Shown here piece by piece: positions 16,051-24,927 of a DNA stretch of 64,000 bases. A program made the translations under genes and the position numbers. A model generated the notes under the pieces. The model was not told the DNA's origin, made no database searches, and was given only the letters and a program-made list of their open reading frames with translations. Where the stretch lies: assembly GCA_016789265.1 (NCBI GenBank), contig JAEUQK010000020.1, positions 186,001-250,000 on the forward strand, given 5' to 3'. Origin of the DNA: Blastocatellia bacterium (GTDB lineage Bacteria > Acidobacteriota > Blastocatellia > Pyrinomonadales > Pyrinomonadaceae). Numbering within the stretch: the stretch's first letter is position 1; the number at the start of each line of letters is the position of its first letter.

Positions 16051-17526
16051 ATGGATCATTTCGACATCTTGATCATCGGAGCAGGTCTTTCGGGAATCGG
16101 TGCGGGAGCTCGGCTCCGCATGGACTGTCCGGACAAGACGTTCGCGATACTTGAGGGCCGCGAGGCGAGCGGCGGGACGTGGGACCTGTTCCGATATCCG
16201 GGCGTGCGGTCGGATTCGGATATGTTCACGCTCGGGTACCGGTTTCGTCCGTGGCGTGATCCTAAAGCGATCGCTGACGGACCGGCGATATTGAAATACA
16301 TTCGCGAGACGGCCCGCGAGTACGACCTCGAAAAAGAGATCCGCTACGGGCATCGCGTAAGGCGCGCGGAATGGTCGTCTGAGGACGCGCGGTGGACGGT
16401 CGCCGTTGAGGTGTCGCAGGGAGAACATCCGCAACAAACCCCCGGAGAAGCAGTTCATGAGACGGTAGAGTTCTCATGCAGTTTCCTTTATCTCTGCACC
16501 GGTTATTACCGTTACGAAGAGGGCTACACGCCAGAGTGGCCGGGTTTTCGGGATTACCAAGGAATGGTCGTTCATCCGCAGAAATGGCCTGAGGATCTCG
16601 ATTACGCGGGCATGAAGGTCATCGTCATAGGCAGCGGTGCGACCGCGGTCACGCTGGTGCCCGCGATGGCGGAAACTGCCGGGCACGTGACGATGCTGCA
16701 GCGTTCGCCGACGTATGTGGTTACGATGCCGTCGCAGGACCGCATAGCGAAAGCGTTTCGCAAACTGCTGCCGGAGCGTGCCGCGTATATGCTTTCGCGT
16801 TGGAAAAACGTGCTCCGCCAGATGTTCTTTTACGAGCTTTCGAAAAAGCGGCCGGCTTTCATGAAACGACTCATTGCGAAAGGAGTGAAGGCAGAGATCG
16901 GCGAGGAAAACCTAGAGAAACACTTTCGTCCCAACTACAACCCTTGGGACCAGCGGCTTTGCATCGTGCCGGATTCAGATATGTTCGCAGCGATCCGAGA
17001 CGGCAAAGCGTCGGTCGTAACAGGCGAGATCGACACGTTTACCGAGAAAGGCGTTCGACTTACCGACGGTCAGGAGCTCGAAGCGGACATTATCATTACC
17101 GCGACAGGCCTCGTGCTAAAAATAATGTCCGGCCTCGAACTTGTCGTTGATGGAAAGTCCGTCGATCTTTCAAAGGTAATGGCATACAAGGGCATGATGT
17201 ACAGCGATGTGCCGAATCTTGCGCAGGCGTTCGGCTACACGAATGCCTCGTGGACGCTGAAATGCGATCTTACGAGCGAATATGTCTGCCGACTGATCAA
17301 ATTTATGGACACGCACGGTTTTTCGAGCTGTGTTCCGCGTCTCAAAGATCCGGCCATAAAGCCTGAACGTGTACTCGACTTCAACTCGGGCTATGTGCTG
17401 CGAGCGCTCGATTCGCTGCCAAGCCAGGGCTCAAAGCACCCGTGGCGGTTACATCAGAATTATTTTAAAGACTTGTCGATGCTTCGATACGGCAGTGTGG
17501 ACGACGGCACGATGGAGTTTCGCTGA
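16051..17526 (+). CDS. Flavin-containing monooxygenase (Baeyer-Villiger/EthA-like)
   Basis: This is a 491-residue FAD/NADPH monooxygenase. The FAD motif FDILIIGAGLSGIGAGARL starts at residue 4, and GGTWDLFRYPGVRSD follows. The Baeyer-Villiger fingerprint region is present as YQGMVVHPQKWPED, with the His and Trp-Pro in the right spacing. The NADPH motif is KVIVIGSGATAVTL. The closest named relatives are EthA and AlmA-type enzymes that oxidise ketones or long-chain alkanes; the substrate here is not predictable. The ATG at 16051 puts the FAD motif at the expected place. It is followed after 21 bp by hldD, so the two may share a transcript. Confidence 0.88.
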   Translation: MDHFDILIIGAGLSGIGAGARLRMDCPDKTFAILEGREASGGTWDLFRYPGVRSDSDMFTLGYRFRPWRDPKAIADGPAILKYIRETAREYDLEKEIRYGHRVRRAEWSSEDARWTVAVEVSQGEHPQQTPGEAVHETVEFSCSFLYLCTGYYRYEEGYTPEWPGFRDYQGMVVHPQKWPEDLDYAGMKVIVIGSGATAVTLVPAMAETAGHVTMLQRSPTYVVTMPSQDRIAKAFRKLLPERAAYMLSRWKNVLRQMFFYELSKKRPAFMKRLIAKGVKAEIGEENLEKHFRPNYNPWDQRLCIVPDSDMFAAIRDGKASVVTGEIDTFTEKGVRLTDGQELEADIIITATGLVLKIMSGLELVVDGKSVDLSKVMAYKGMMYSDVPNLAQAFGYTNASWTLKCDLTSEYVCRLIKFMDTHGFSSCVPRLKDPAIKPERVLDFNSGYVLRALDSLPSQGSKHPWRLHQNYFKDLSMLRYGSVDDGTMEFR

Positions 17527-17547
17527 TGTCTTGATATCATCTTGATA

Positions 17548-18522
17548 ATGGCGGGGCAAAAGATCATCGTGACCGGCGGTGCCGGGTTTATTGGAAGCGC
17601 GGTCGTCTGGCGGCTGAACGAACTTGGGTTTGAGGACATACTCATTGCGGATCGTTTAGACGACACGGACAAGTGGAGAAATCTTGTTCCGCTTAGATTT
17701 GCCGATTACATCGACGGATACGATCTGCTCGAAACGCTTGACGATCTAAAAGACGTCAAGACCGTGTTTCATTTGGGGGCTTGTTCATCGACCACCGAGA
17801 CCGACGCAGACTACATGATCCGCAACAATTACCAATACACGCAAGACCTGGCCGACTGGTCGGTGCGAAACGGTGTACGTTTCGTCTATGCCTCGTCCGC
17901 CGCAACTTATGGCGACGGTTCAGCCGGTATGAACGACGGTATCGAGAGCCTGAACCGACTTCGGCCGTTGAACGTTTACGGGTATTCGAAACATCTCTTT
18001 GATCAGTATGCTGCACGGGCGGGAATGTTCGACCGAATAGTTGGACTAAAATATTTCAATGTGTTCGGCCCGAACGAAGATCACAAGGGCGACATGCGTT
18101 CTCTGGTCAATAAAGCTTTCGGCCAGATCAGTTCGACGGGTAAGCTCCAGCTTTTCAAGAGTTCGAATCCGGATTACGCCGACGGCGAATTCGGACGGGA
18201 TTTCGTTTATGTAAAGGACGCTGTCGATATGACACTGTTCTTTATGGAAAATAAGATCGGCGGCTTGTTCAACGTCGGTTCGGGCCGGATGAATACGTGG
18301 AATGCGCTAGCCGATGCGATCTTCAAAGCGCTCGATCTGCCAAAGAACGTCGAGTTCGTCGAAATGCCGGAGAAACTGCGTGATCGGTATCAATACCACA
18401 CAAAGGCCGATCTGACGCGGATCCGCAATGCGGGATATGCGGCTGAGACAACGGAACTTGAGGCTGCGGTTGGCGATTATGTGCGAAAATATTTAGTTCC
18501 GGGCAAGCATCTCGGCGACTAA
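17548..18522 (+). CDS. hldD: ADP-L-glycero-D-manno-heptose 6-epimerase
   Basis: HldD (RfaD) epimerises ADP-heptose, the precursor of the lipopolysaccharide inner core, so its presence indicates a Gram-negative outer membrane. The 324-residue protein is an extended SDR: NAD motif VTGGAGFIGSAVVWRLN, then FHLGACSSTTETDADYM, the catalytic YGYSKHLFDQYA with Tyr and Lys, and the late DFVYVKDAVDM. The ATG at 17548 is taken; an in-frame TTG two codons earlier is less likely. ribF follows after four bases, so these two genes are probably co-transcribed. Confidence 0.94.
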   Translation: MAGQKIIVTGGAGFIGSAVVWRLNELGFEDILIADRLDDTDKWRNLVPLRFADYIDGYDLLETLDDLKDVKTVFHLGACSSTTETDADYMIRNNYQYTQDLADWSVRNGVRFVYASSAATYGDGSAGMNDGIESLNRLRPLNVYGYSKHLFDQYAARAGMFDRIVGLKYFNVFGPNEDHKGDMRSLVNKAFGQISSTGKLQLFKSSNPDYADGEFGRDFVYVKDAVDMTLFFMENKIGGLFNVGSGRMNTWNALADAIFKALDLPKNVEFVEMPEKLRDRYQYHTKADLTRIRNAGYAAETTELEAAVGDYVRKYLVPGKHLGD

Positions 18523-18526
18523 TGCT

Positions 18527-19480
18527 ATGAAGATATTTCACGGCACTGAAAATGCGAATATTCAGAAGCCCAACGTCCTGACGCTGGGCGTTTTTGACGG
18601 CTTGCACCTCGGTCACCAACGGATCATGCAGACTGTCGTTGAAAGGGCGAACAAAGTCGGGGCACACGCAACCGCGATCACGTTCGACCCACATCCGCGG
18701 GCGGTACTACATCCCGAATCGGCCCCGCCGCTCCTTCAGACATTGGACCAACGACTTGCGAATTTTGAAGTGCTGGGCATCGAACAAGCTATCGTTATAC
18801 CTTTTGACAAAGAGTTTGCTTCGCACCCTGCCGAGGATTTTCTTTATGAGATCGTACACGATCGGCTTCATGCGAAAGAGGTTTACCTCGGTAGAGGGTT
18901 TGCATTTGGCAAAGGACGCGGCGGCAACATCGACCTGCTTCGCAGGTTGAGTGCCGAATTGGGATTTTATGCCGACGAGGTGCCGGAGGTAACGCTTCGC
19001 GGTCAGAGGATCAGTTCTTCGAAGATCCGACATCTCCTCGCCGAAGGCAGGACCAATCTCGCACGAAGAATGTTGGGCCGTCCATACGGTGTCGAAGGTG
19101 TCATTATTCGCGGAAACCGTCGGGGACACACGATCGGCTTTCCGACCGCTAATTTGAAGCCCCACAATCGCGTCATTCCGAAATTTGGTGTATATGCGAC
19201 TGCGACGCTCGTTGACGGAGCTTGGCGGCGAAGTGTTACAAACATTGGCGTAAGGCCCACCTTCGAAAATGACGCCGAACCGTCGATCGAAACGTTCATC
19301 TTTGATTTCGACGGCGACCTTTACGGTGACGTTCTCCGCGTTCGCTTTCTGCATCGCATTCGTGACGAGCGTAAATTCAATGGAATAGAGGAGTTAAAAG
19401 CACAGATCCAGAAAGACTCTGCACGGGCATTGAACTATTTCCGGCAGGAAGGCGTAAGGAATATGTTGGAGATCGTATGA
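18527..19480 (+). CDS. ribF: Bifunctional riboflavin kinase/FAD synthetase
   Basis: RibF makes FMN and then FAD. The 317-residue protein has the amino-terminal adenylyltransferase (LGVFDGLHLGHQRIMQTVVE; FDPHPRAVLHP; LGRGFAFGKGRGGN; SSSKIRHLLAEG) and the carboxyl-terminal kinase barrel (GRPYGVEGVIIRGNRRGHTI, then GFPTANL, and NIGVRPTFEND). Both halves look complete. It follows hldD by 4 bp and overlaps the next gene by ATGA, so it sits inside a run of tightly packed rightward genes ending at 22677. FAD use by the upstream monooxygenase makes the neighbourhood sensible but not specific. Confidence 0.96.
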   Translation: MKIFHGTENANIQKPNVLTLGVFDGLHLGHQRIMQTVVERANKVGAHATAITFDPHPRAVLHPESAPPLLQTLDQRLANFEVLGIEQAIVIPFDKEFASHPAEDFLYEIVHDRLHAKEVYLGRGFAFGKGRGGNIDLLRRLSAELGFYADEVPEVTLRGQRISSSKIRHLLAEGRTNLARRMLGRPYGVEGVIIRGNRRGHTIGFPTANLKPHNRVIPKFGVYATATLVDGAWRRSVTNIGVRPTFENDAEPSIETFIFDFDGDLYGDVLRVRFLHRIRDERKFNGIEELKAQIQKDSARALNYFRQEGVRNMLEIV

Positions 19481-19851
19481 GATTGACGGATCTCAGGCCG
19501 GTGTTGTGGACCGAAGATCTTCCTTCGACGGTTGATTTTTATACGGGGGTACTGGGCTTTGAATGCAGTGACCGGAACGACGATTGGGGCTGGGCAACGC
19601 TTCGCAAAGATAGTGTATCTCTAATGATCGCAAACCCCAACGAGCATACTCCGTATGAAAAGATCGGCTTTACGGGATCTTTGTATTTTACTACTGATAA
19701 CGTAGATGTCCTCTGGGAAAAATTGAAAGACAAAGCGAAGGTATGCTATGGCATCGAAGACTTCTTTTACGGCATGCGTGAATTCGCCGTATACGACAAC
19801 AATGGATATCTGCTTCAGTTTGGCCAGCAGATCGAATCTGCAGCTGATTGA
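19477..19851 (+). CDS. VOC-family (glyoxalase/bleomycin-resistance fold) protein
   Basis: This is a small 124-residue protein made of two beta-alpha-beta-beta-beta units typical of the vicinal-oxygen-chelate fold. It opens LRPVLWTEDLPSTVDFYTGVLGFEC and closes with the second unit, GMREFAVYDNNGYLLQFGQ, where the Glu/Gln positions of the metal site usually occur. Members include glyoxalase I, dioxygenases and antibiotic-binding proteins, and sequence alone does not separate them. The start overlaps the ribF stop as ATGA, suggesting coupled translation, and the kinase-like gene follows 19 bp downstream. Confidence 0.8.
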   Translation: MRLTDLRPVLWTEDLPSTVDFYTGVLGFECSDRNDDWGWATLRKDSVSLMIANPNEHTPYEKIGFTGSLYFTTDNVDVLWEKLKDKAKVCYGIEDFFYGMREFAVYDNNGYLLQFGQQIESAAD

Positions 19852-19870
19852 GCGGACGAATTAGTTATTG

Positions 19871-21598
19871 ATGGAAGATCAAAGCTTAGCGTTAAGGCCG
19901 CTGACCGCGGAGCCGGTTTCCGCAAACGGTCATGACGGGCGCAAAATGACGGCGACCGCCGAATTGCCGATCGCAAAATACGTAACGAACGAACAACTTA
20001 TCGCCGAAGAGAAGTTTCTCGCGAAAAAAGAATCAGCCGTCGAAAAGCGATATTTGGGAATCCGAGGCTGGCTGCGAATCGCACATGTTTCAGCCGTGAT
20101 CGGGAAACTCGCTCTCTACCTTTATCTCGATCAGTACGAGACGCATAGGAAAGGTGCCGTGCGCCACGCCCGGGAGCGAATGAAGACCGCCGGCAGGCTT
20201 ACTCGCATGGCCGTTTACGGCGAATACCTATATCGCGTTCGGTCATGGTTCTTTCACCGGCTGACTCTGATCGTCAGGTGGTTCATACTCGGGAGCGAAC
20301 TCAACCGTGAAGTAAATCAGGAAAAGCAGGCTGTCTGGCTTAAAGAAAAATTGATCGAACTCGGGCCCACGTTCATCAAGATCGGCCAGTCGCTAGGGAC
20401 GCGCGCCGATCTGCTTCCGCTACCCTTCGTGATCGCGCTCGGCGAACTGCAAGACAACGTTCCGCCATTCCCCAATGAGATCGCATTTGCACGGATAGAA
20501 AAGGAACTTGGTCAGAAGATAAACCAGATCTATAGGGAATTTGAACTCGAACCGGTCGCCGCCGCGTCTCTCGGTCAGGTCTATCGAGCGCGGCTGCATA
20601 CAGGCGAAGAGGTCGCCGTAAAGGTACAGCGGCCAAATCTTGAAGCGACGATCAAAGGCGATCTTGAGATCTTAAAAAAGGTGGCCAAGTTTGCAGAGCG
20701 TTATCCTCAGCTAAACGAAAACGCCGATTGGTCCGGAATGCTGCGTGAATTCAACGACACGATCCACGAGGAAATGGACTATGCAGCCGAGGGCCGCAAT
20801 GCAGAGCGGTTTCGCGAGAGTTTCCAGCGTTGGGAGAACATCCACGTTCCTAAGATCTACTGGAACGCGACCACGTCGAAAGTTCTGACGATGGAATACA
20901 TTCACGGCACGAAGGTAACCGACCTCGAAGGTCAGCGAAAGCGAGACATTTCTCCTGAAAAGGTAAATCGACTGCTTATCAAGACATATCTTAAACAGCT
21001 TCTCGAGGACGGATTTTTTCACGCGGACCCACATCCGGGCAATCTGCTCGTGATGAACGATGGCCGACTGGCGTTCTTTGATTTCGGTATGGTCGGGCGT
21101 ATTCCGCCTGAGCTTCAGTCAAAGATGATAGATGCGTTTTTCCACGTCGTCAGCAAAGATCCTGCCGGCATTGCACAAGACCTGATCGATCTCGATTTTC
21201 TCAAGCCCGGAACCGATGCCAGATCGGTTCGCCCCGTAGTAGAGAAAATGTTCGAGTTTCATCTTAACCTGAAACTCAAGGACGTTAATTTCAAGGAACT
21301 TACCTACGACCTTGCGGACGTGATGTACGATTATCCGTTCCGCCTTCCGTCCAATTTCACGTACATCATGCGTGCGCTGATGACGCTCGAGGGCATCGGA
21401 ATCATTACCGATCCGGAGTTCAATTTCTTCGAAACGGCAAAGCCATATGCGAAGGAATTTATGCTCAAACGTGAAGGCGCCGATTTCCGCAAGATGTTCG
21501 TCAACAAACTGATGGGCCGCGACCCGGACGGCAAGATAGACTGGAACCGTACGTGGAAACTCGCCAAAATGGCGTTCAAGACTGTATTAAATACATAA
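19871..21598 (+). CDS. ABC1/UbiB-family protein kinase-like ATPase
   Basis: This is a 575-residue member of the ABC1 (AarF/UbiB/ADCK) family, atypical kinases linked to ubiquinone and lipid metabolism. The family-defining KxGQ motif is present (GPTFIKIGQSLGTRADLLP), as are the alanine-rich nucleotide loop (EPVAAASLGQVYRA), the lysine in VAVKVQRPNL, FFHADPHPGNLLV and the metal-binding DFGMVG. The amino-terminal 110 residues are a basic, helical extension. The downstream half is all-alpha with the usual carboxyl helices. It is followed after two bases by a DUF2156 protein, which points to a shared membrane-lipid role, although this is inference. Confidence 0.9.
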   Translation: MEDQSLALRPLTAEPVSANGHDGRKMTATAELPIAKYVTNEQLIAEEKFLAKKESAVEKRYLGIRGWLRIAHVSAVIGKLALYLYLDQYETHRKGAVRHARERMKTAGRLTRMAVYGEYLYRVRSWFFHRLTLIVRWFILGSELNREVNQEKQAVWLKEKLIELGPTFIKIGQSLGTRADLLPLPFVIALGELQDNVPPFPNEIAFARIEKELGQKINQIYREFELEPVAAASLGQVYRARLHTGEEVAVKVQRPNLEATIKGDLEILKKVAKFAERYPQLNENADWSGMLREFNDTIHEEMDYAAEGRNAERFRESFQRWENIHVPKIYWNATTSKVLTMEYIHGTKVTDLEGQRKRDISPEKVNRLLIKTYLKQLLEDGFFHADPHPGNLLVMNDGRLAFFDFGMVGRIPPELQSKMIDAFFHVVSKDPAGIAQDLIDLDFLKPGTDARSVRPVVEKMFEFHLNLKLKDVNFKELTYDLADVMYDYPFRLPSNFTYIMRALMTLEGIGIITDPEFNFFETAKPYAKEFMLKREGADFRKMFVNKLMGRDPDGKIDWNRTWKLAKMAFKTVLNT

Positions 21599-21600
21599 GA

Positions 21601-22677
21601 ATGTCCGATGAGGATCGCGACAATTATGAACGCGCCCGCGATCTGGTGATGAAGCACGGATGGAATACGACCTGCTTTCAGATCGTGAATCCGGGGATCG
21701 AGTATTGGTTCGGCGAGGATGGCGAATCGGTAGTTGGTTTTGTTTCTTCGAAAAAGGTACGCGTGGTCGCAGGTGCACCGGTATGCGACGAGCGCGAGTT
21801 GAAACGGGTTTCATCTGCGTTTGAAAGCGACAGCGAAAACGCCGGGAAAAGTGTCTGTTATTTCGGCGCCGAAGGTAGGCTCGATAAGCTATATCATTAC
21901 TCCAAATCGCACGCTAGCGTCTTGCTCGGAGCCCAGCCTGTGTGGAAGCCCGAATATTGGCCGTCGATCGTTGCCCGGCATTCTTCTCTCCGTGCACAAA
22001 TTAGTCGAGCAAGAAATAAAGGCGTCAACATTGGAGAATGGAATGTCGAACGCGCGACAAATAGCGCCGATCTTCGCGCCTGCCTGACCTCGTGGCTGGA
22101 GTTGAAAGGCCTGCCCCCGCTTCATTTTGTCATAGAACCGGAAACGCTGGCTCGTCTTGAAAACAGGCGAATATTTGTCGCAGAACGCGATTCACGGGTC
22201 GAAGCGTTTCTTGTTTTATCTCCGATCCCCGAACGATCTGGATGGCTGACGGAACAATTTCCTCACCGCCGCGGAGCGCCGAACGGGACCGTAGAGCTTA
22301 TGATGGATCGTGCGATCCGAACCATCGCGGACGAAGGCTGTGAATATATCACCCTGGGACTATCGCCGCTTTCAACGCGGGCCAAGATCGAGCCATTTAA
22401 CAATCCACTCTGGCTGCGGGTTCTATTAGCCTGGATGCGGAAGCACGGCCAGCGGTTCTATAATTTCGATGGCCTCGACCGTTTCAAATCGAAGTTAATG
22501 CCCGAGTACTGGGAACCGGTCTTTGCAATATCGAACGAAAAGGAGTTCTCGGGGAAGACACTTTGGGCGATCGCTAATGCGTTCACCGAGAACCGTCCGT
22601 TCACTGTTTTTGGAAAAGGCCTGTCGAAAGCGGTCGCTGCGGAGGCAGTCAATCTCCGGCAATGGTTAACACATTGA
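21601..22677 (+). CDS. DUF2156 (MprF carboxyl-domain-like) acyl/aminoacyl transferase
   Basis: This is a 358-residue soluble protein resembling the cytosolic half of MprF, a GNAT-type domain that moves an amino acid from aminoacyl-tRNA to phosphatidylglycerol. Visible marks are VNPGIEYWFGEDGESVVGFV near the start, the helix HSSLRAQISRARNKGVNI in the middle, and a late core with EFPHRRGAPNGT-like loop (EQFPHRRGAPNGTVELMMD), YITLGLSPLS and FDGLDRFKSKLMPEYW. It lacks the membrane flippase half of MprF, as do many bacterial DUF2156 proteins. The ATG at 21601 follows the kinase stop directly. Target and donor are unproved. Confidence 0.75.
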   Translation: MSDEDRDNYERARDLVMKHGWNTTCFQIVNPGIEYWFGEDGESVVGFVSSKKVRVVAGAPVCDERELKRVSSAFESDSENAGKSVCYFGAEGRLDKLYHYSKSHASVLLGAQPVWKPEYWPSIVARHSSLRAQISRARNKGVNIGEWNVERATNSADLRACLTSWLELKGLPPLHFVIEPETLARLENRRIFVAERDSRVEAFLVLSPIPERSGWLTEQFPHRRGAPNGTVELMMDRAIRTIADEGCEYITLGLSPLSTRAKIEPFNNPLWLRVLLAWMRKHGQRFYNFDGLDRFKSKLMPEYWEPVFAISNEKEFSGKTLWAIANAFTENRPFTVFGKGLSKAVAAEAVNLRQWLTH

Positions 22678-22701
22678 ACTCATTTCGAAGACATCAATCT
22701 A

Positions 22702-23349
22702 ATGAAATTAAAGATAAAGATCGCCCGCACGGAGATCGATTTTCCCGTTTCAGACATCGAGAATTCCGCTTGGGAAAATGCGTCTCCGGTTGCCGTGGAT
22801 ACCTATTGGAACGGAGACCACGCGCCAATAGGAAGGTGCTTCACGGTGCGGCTGCTGTGGTCTGATGAATATCTCTATGTTCTTTTTAAAGGTGATCAGC
22901 AAGAACCGATCGTTATTAGTTCCTCGCCGCAACTTACGTCGAAGACCATGAACCTTTGGGACCGAGATGTCTGCGAGATATTTCTGGCACCGAATAAAGG
23001 CCAGCCGCGTAAGTACTTTGAGTTTGAAACAGCACCGACCGGCGAATGGATCGATGTCTTCATCGACCTTACTACAGGCACGCGGATCACCGATTGGGAA
23101 TACGAATCAGGCATGGAAGCCTTTGGCAATATCGAAAGCGGTCAGGTGATGATGTCGATGAAAATACCTTGGAGTGCTTTCGGTAAAACACCGTTACCGG
23201 GCGAGGTCTGGCTCGGAAATCTGTTTCGATGTGTCGGTAAAGACTTAGATCGCGGTTATCTCGCGTGGTCGCCGACAATGACAGAACAGCCCAATTTCCA
23301 CGTACCGGAACGATTTGGCGAGTTCGAATTCACTGACCCATTGGATTAG
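22702..23349 (+). CDS. CBM9-like carbohydrate-binding domain protein
   Basis: This is a 215-residue single-domain protein of the CBM9-like (DOMON-related) beta sandwich. Marks are the opening DFPVSDIENSAWENASP, the strand FTVRLLWSDEYLYVLFKG, the motif WDRDVCEIFLAP with the acidic ligand for calcium or sugar, and YFEFETAPTGEWID. The closing part is YLAWSPTM and FHVPERFGEFEF. No signal peptide is visible, which is unusual for a protein thought to bind polysaccharide. It lies 24 bp after the DUF2156 gene and overlaps the convergent transporter gene by 4 bp. Its sugar, if any, cannot be read. Confidence 0.75.
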   Translation: MKLKIKIARTEIDFPVSDIENSAWENASPVAVDTYWNGDHAPIGRCFTVRLLWSDEYLYVLFKGDQQEPIVISSSPQLTSKTMNLWDRDVCEIFLAPNKGQPRKYFEFETAPTGEWIDVFIDLTTGTRITDWEYESGMEAFGNIESGQVMMSMKIPWSAFGKTPLPGEVWLGNLFRCVGKDLDRGYLAWSPTMTEQPNFHVPERFGEFEFTDPLD

Positions 23350-24047
23350 GCTACGACCAGTTTCTCGTAAACGATGAATGCGCCGAGTCCGAGACTAAAC
23401 ACACCGGCGCAAAGTCGAATTCCTTTGTTCAGAAACACGAAACGGTTGACCGTGAAATGCAGCGGAAGGCCGATCAGAAAGCTCATTGCCATCATTCCCC
23501 CGATCGATCCGATCCCAAATACAACGATGTACGCCAAAGCCAGAAACGGCGATGAGATCGTTGGAACTACGAGAAGCATCAAAGCCGCACTTCCCGCAAG
23601 CCCGTGGACCATGCCTATCATGATCGAGCGCGGGCTAAAACGGTGATGCGGCCCTTCTTCCCTTTTCTTATGAATATGGAAATGCGTGTGTTCATGCTGA
23701 CCGTGTTCGTGAACATGAGCGTGGATCTCTTGCGCGTTAAAGAGCTTTCTAAGAGCGTTGAGCCCAAGCAGTATAAGCATTCCGCCTACCACCGCTTCGA
23801 GTTTAGTTTCTACGGTTTCAGAGATCTGAAGTTTTAGAAAGATGACGACCGCGCCAACGACGAATAGCGATATTGTATGCCCGAGGCCCCAAAATCCACC
23901 GACGATCGAAGCGGACCAAAGACTCTTCTTCTCACTTACGATCGTCGAGACCGCCGCAAGATGGTCAGCTTCGACGGCGTGCTGAAGGCCGAGTATGAAG
24001 CCAATCATCAGGACGCCAAAGGTTGAGATTTCCGGACTGAGTTCCAT
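23346..24047 (-). CDS. Nickel/cobalt transporter-like membrane protein (UreH/NicO type)
   Basis: This is a 233-residue membrane protein with about six hydrophobic segments. The second segment carries the metal-transporter signature HAVEADHLAA (His-x4-Asp-His), typical of NiCoT/UreH/RcnA-related carriers. GFWGLGHTISLFVVG follows, and later GMVHGLAGSAALMLL. A cytosolic loop around residues 110-135 is rich in histidine (IHAHVHEHGQHEHTHFH), as expected for a metal-binding loop. It is convergent with the CBM9 gene and lies 15 bp beyond the end of the SDR gene on the same strand. No urease or hydrogenase genes are nearby, so nickel, cobalt or another divalent metal is possible. Confidence 0.8.
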   Translation of the reverse strand: MELSPEISTFGVLMIGFILGLQHAVEADHLAAVSTIVSEKKSLWSASIVGGFWGLGHTISLFVVGAVVIFLKLQISETVETKLEAVVGGMLILLGLNALRKLFNAQEIHAHVHEHGQHEHTHFHIHKKREEGPHHRFSPRSIMIGMVHGLAGSAALMLLVVPTISSPFLALAYIVVFGIGSIGGMMAMSFLIGLPLHFTVNRFVFLNKGIRLCAGVFSLGLGAFIVYEKLVVA

Positions 24048-24062
24048 AAACGATTTGTCAGA

Positions 24063-24836
24063 TCAGACGGTCATGCCGCCGTCAACAGCGATCGTCTGTC
24101 CGGTAATGTAGCTTGACGCCTCAGACGCGAGAAACACCGTAATGCCTTTCAATTCACCTTCGTTTCCGACACGCGGTATCACGTTGTCTTCCTGTATTGA
24201 GCGTTCGTAGATATCGATCACGGCATCGGCAAGGCGCGAGTGAAAGAAGCCGGGAGCTATGGCGTTCACACGAATACCACGCCGTCCCCAGCTTGCGGCA
24301 AGCTCACGCGTAAGGCCGATCAGGCCTGCTTTGCTCGCGACGTAACCGGCATAAAACGGACCATTAGCCGAAGATGTAATGCCGGCGATCGATGCGATGT
24401 TAATGATCGAACCGCTGTTCTTTTTCAGCATTTCGCGTCCTGCGGCCTGTGCAAAAAGGAAACATCCGGTCAGGTTTACGTCCAGAACTTGCTTCCATTT
24501 TTCGAGCGGCATGTCTTCGGGCATCGCTCCCCATGAAACACCCGCATTGTTTATAAGAATATCGACCGAGCCGAACCTGTTCACAGTTTCATCTACAACG
24601 GCCTGAACCTCTTCCGGCTTTGAAACGTCACACGTTTTGCCGGCAACCCTAAACTCGCGTCCGGCAAACTCGTTTACGGTCTCGTCAAGCCACTCGACAC
24701 GGCGAGCGCAGAGCATCAGGTTCGCGCCTGCCTCTGCCAACGCCTCGGCCATTTCTTTGCCGATACCGCGAGAGCCGCCAGTTACAATTGCGGTCTTGCC
24801 CGAAAGGTCGAAAAGCTCTTTAACATTCTTTGTCAT
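24063..24836 (-). CDS. SDR-family oxidoreductase
   Basis: This is a 257-residue classical short-chain dehydrogenase. The nucleotide-binding loop is VTGGSRGIGKEMAEALAEAG, the structural NNAG motif is present in ILINNAGVSWG, the catalytic Ser is in NIASIAGIT, and Tyr/Lys are in YAGYVASKAGLIGLTREL. The end LASEASSYITGQTIAVDGG is the usual closing strand. The closest families are gluconate 5-dehydrogenase and FabG-like 3-oxoacyl reductases. The Arg in the first loop, together with a CARR motif after strand 2, suggests NADP(H), although weakly. The substrate is open. It precedes the transporter gene by 15 bp on the same strand. Confidence 0.85.
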   Translation of the reverse strand: MTKNVKELFDLSGKTAIVTGGSRGIGKEMAEALAEAGANLMLCARRVEWLDETVNEFAGREFRVAGKTCDVSKPEEVQAVVDETVNRFGSVDILINNAGVSWGAMPEDMPLEKWKQVLDVNLTGCFLFAQAAGREMLKKNSGSIINIASIAGITSSANGPFYAGYVASKAGLIGLTRELAASWGRRGIRVNAIAPGFFHSRLADAVIDIYERSIQEDNVIPRVGNEGELKGITVFLASEASSYITGQTIAVDGGMTV

Positions 24837-24927
24837 TTATCTAAATAAACATCAAGGGTAGCACACGGCCTCAGCTCAGCGTTATTGCCCTCTTTATTTT
24901 GCAATTGGGGTGCGATTTAATAGAGGT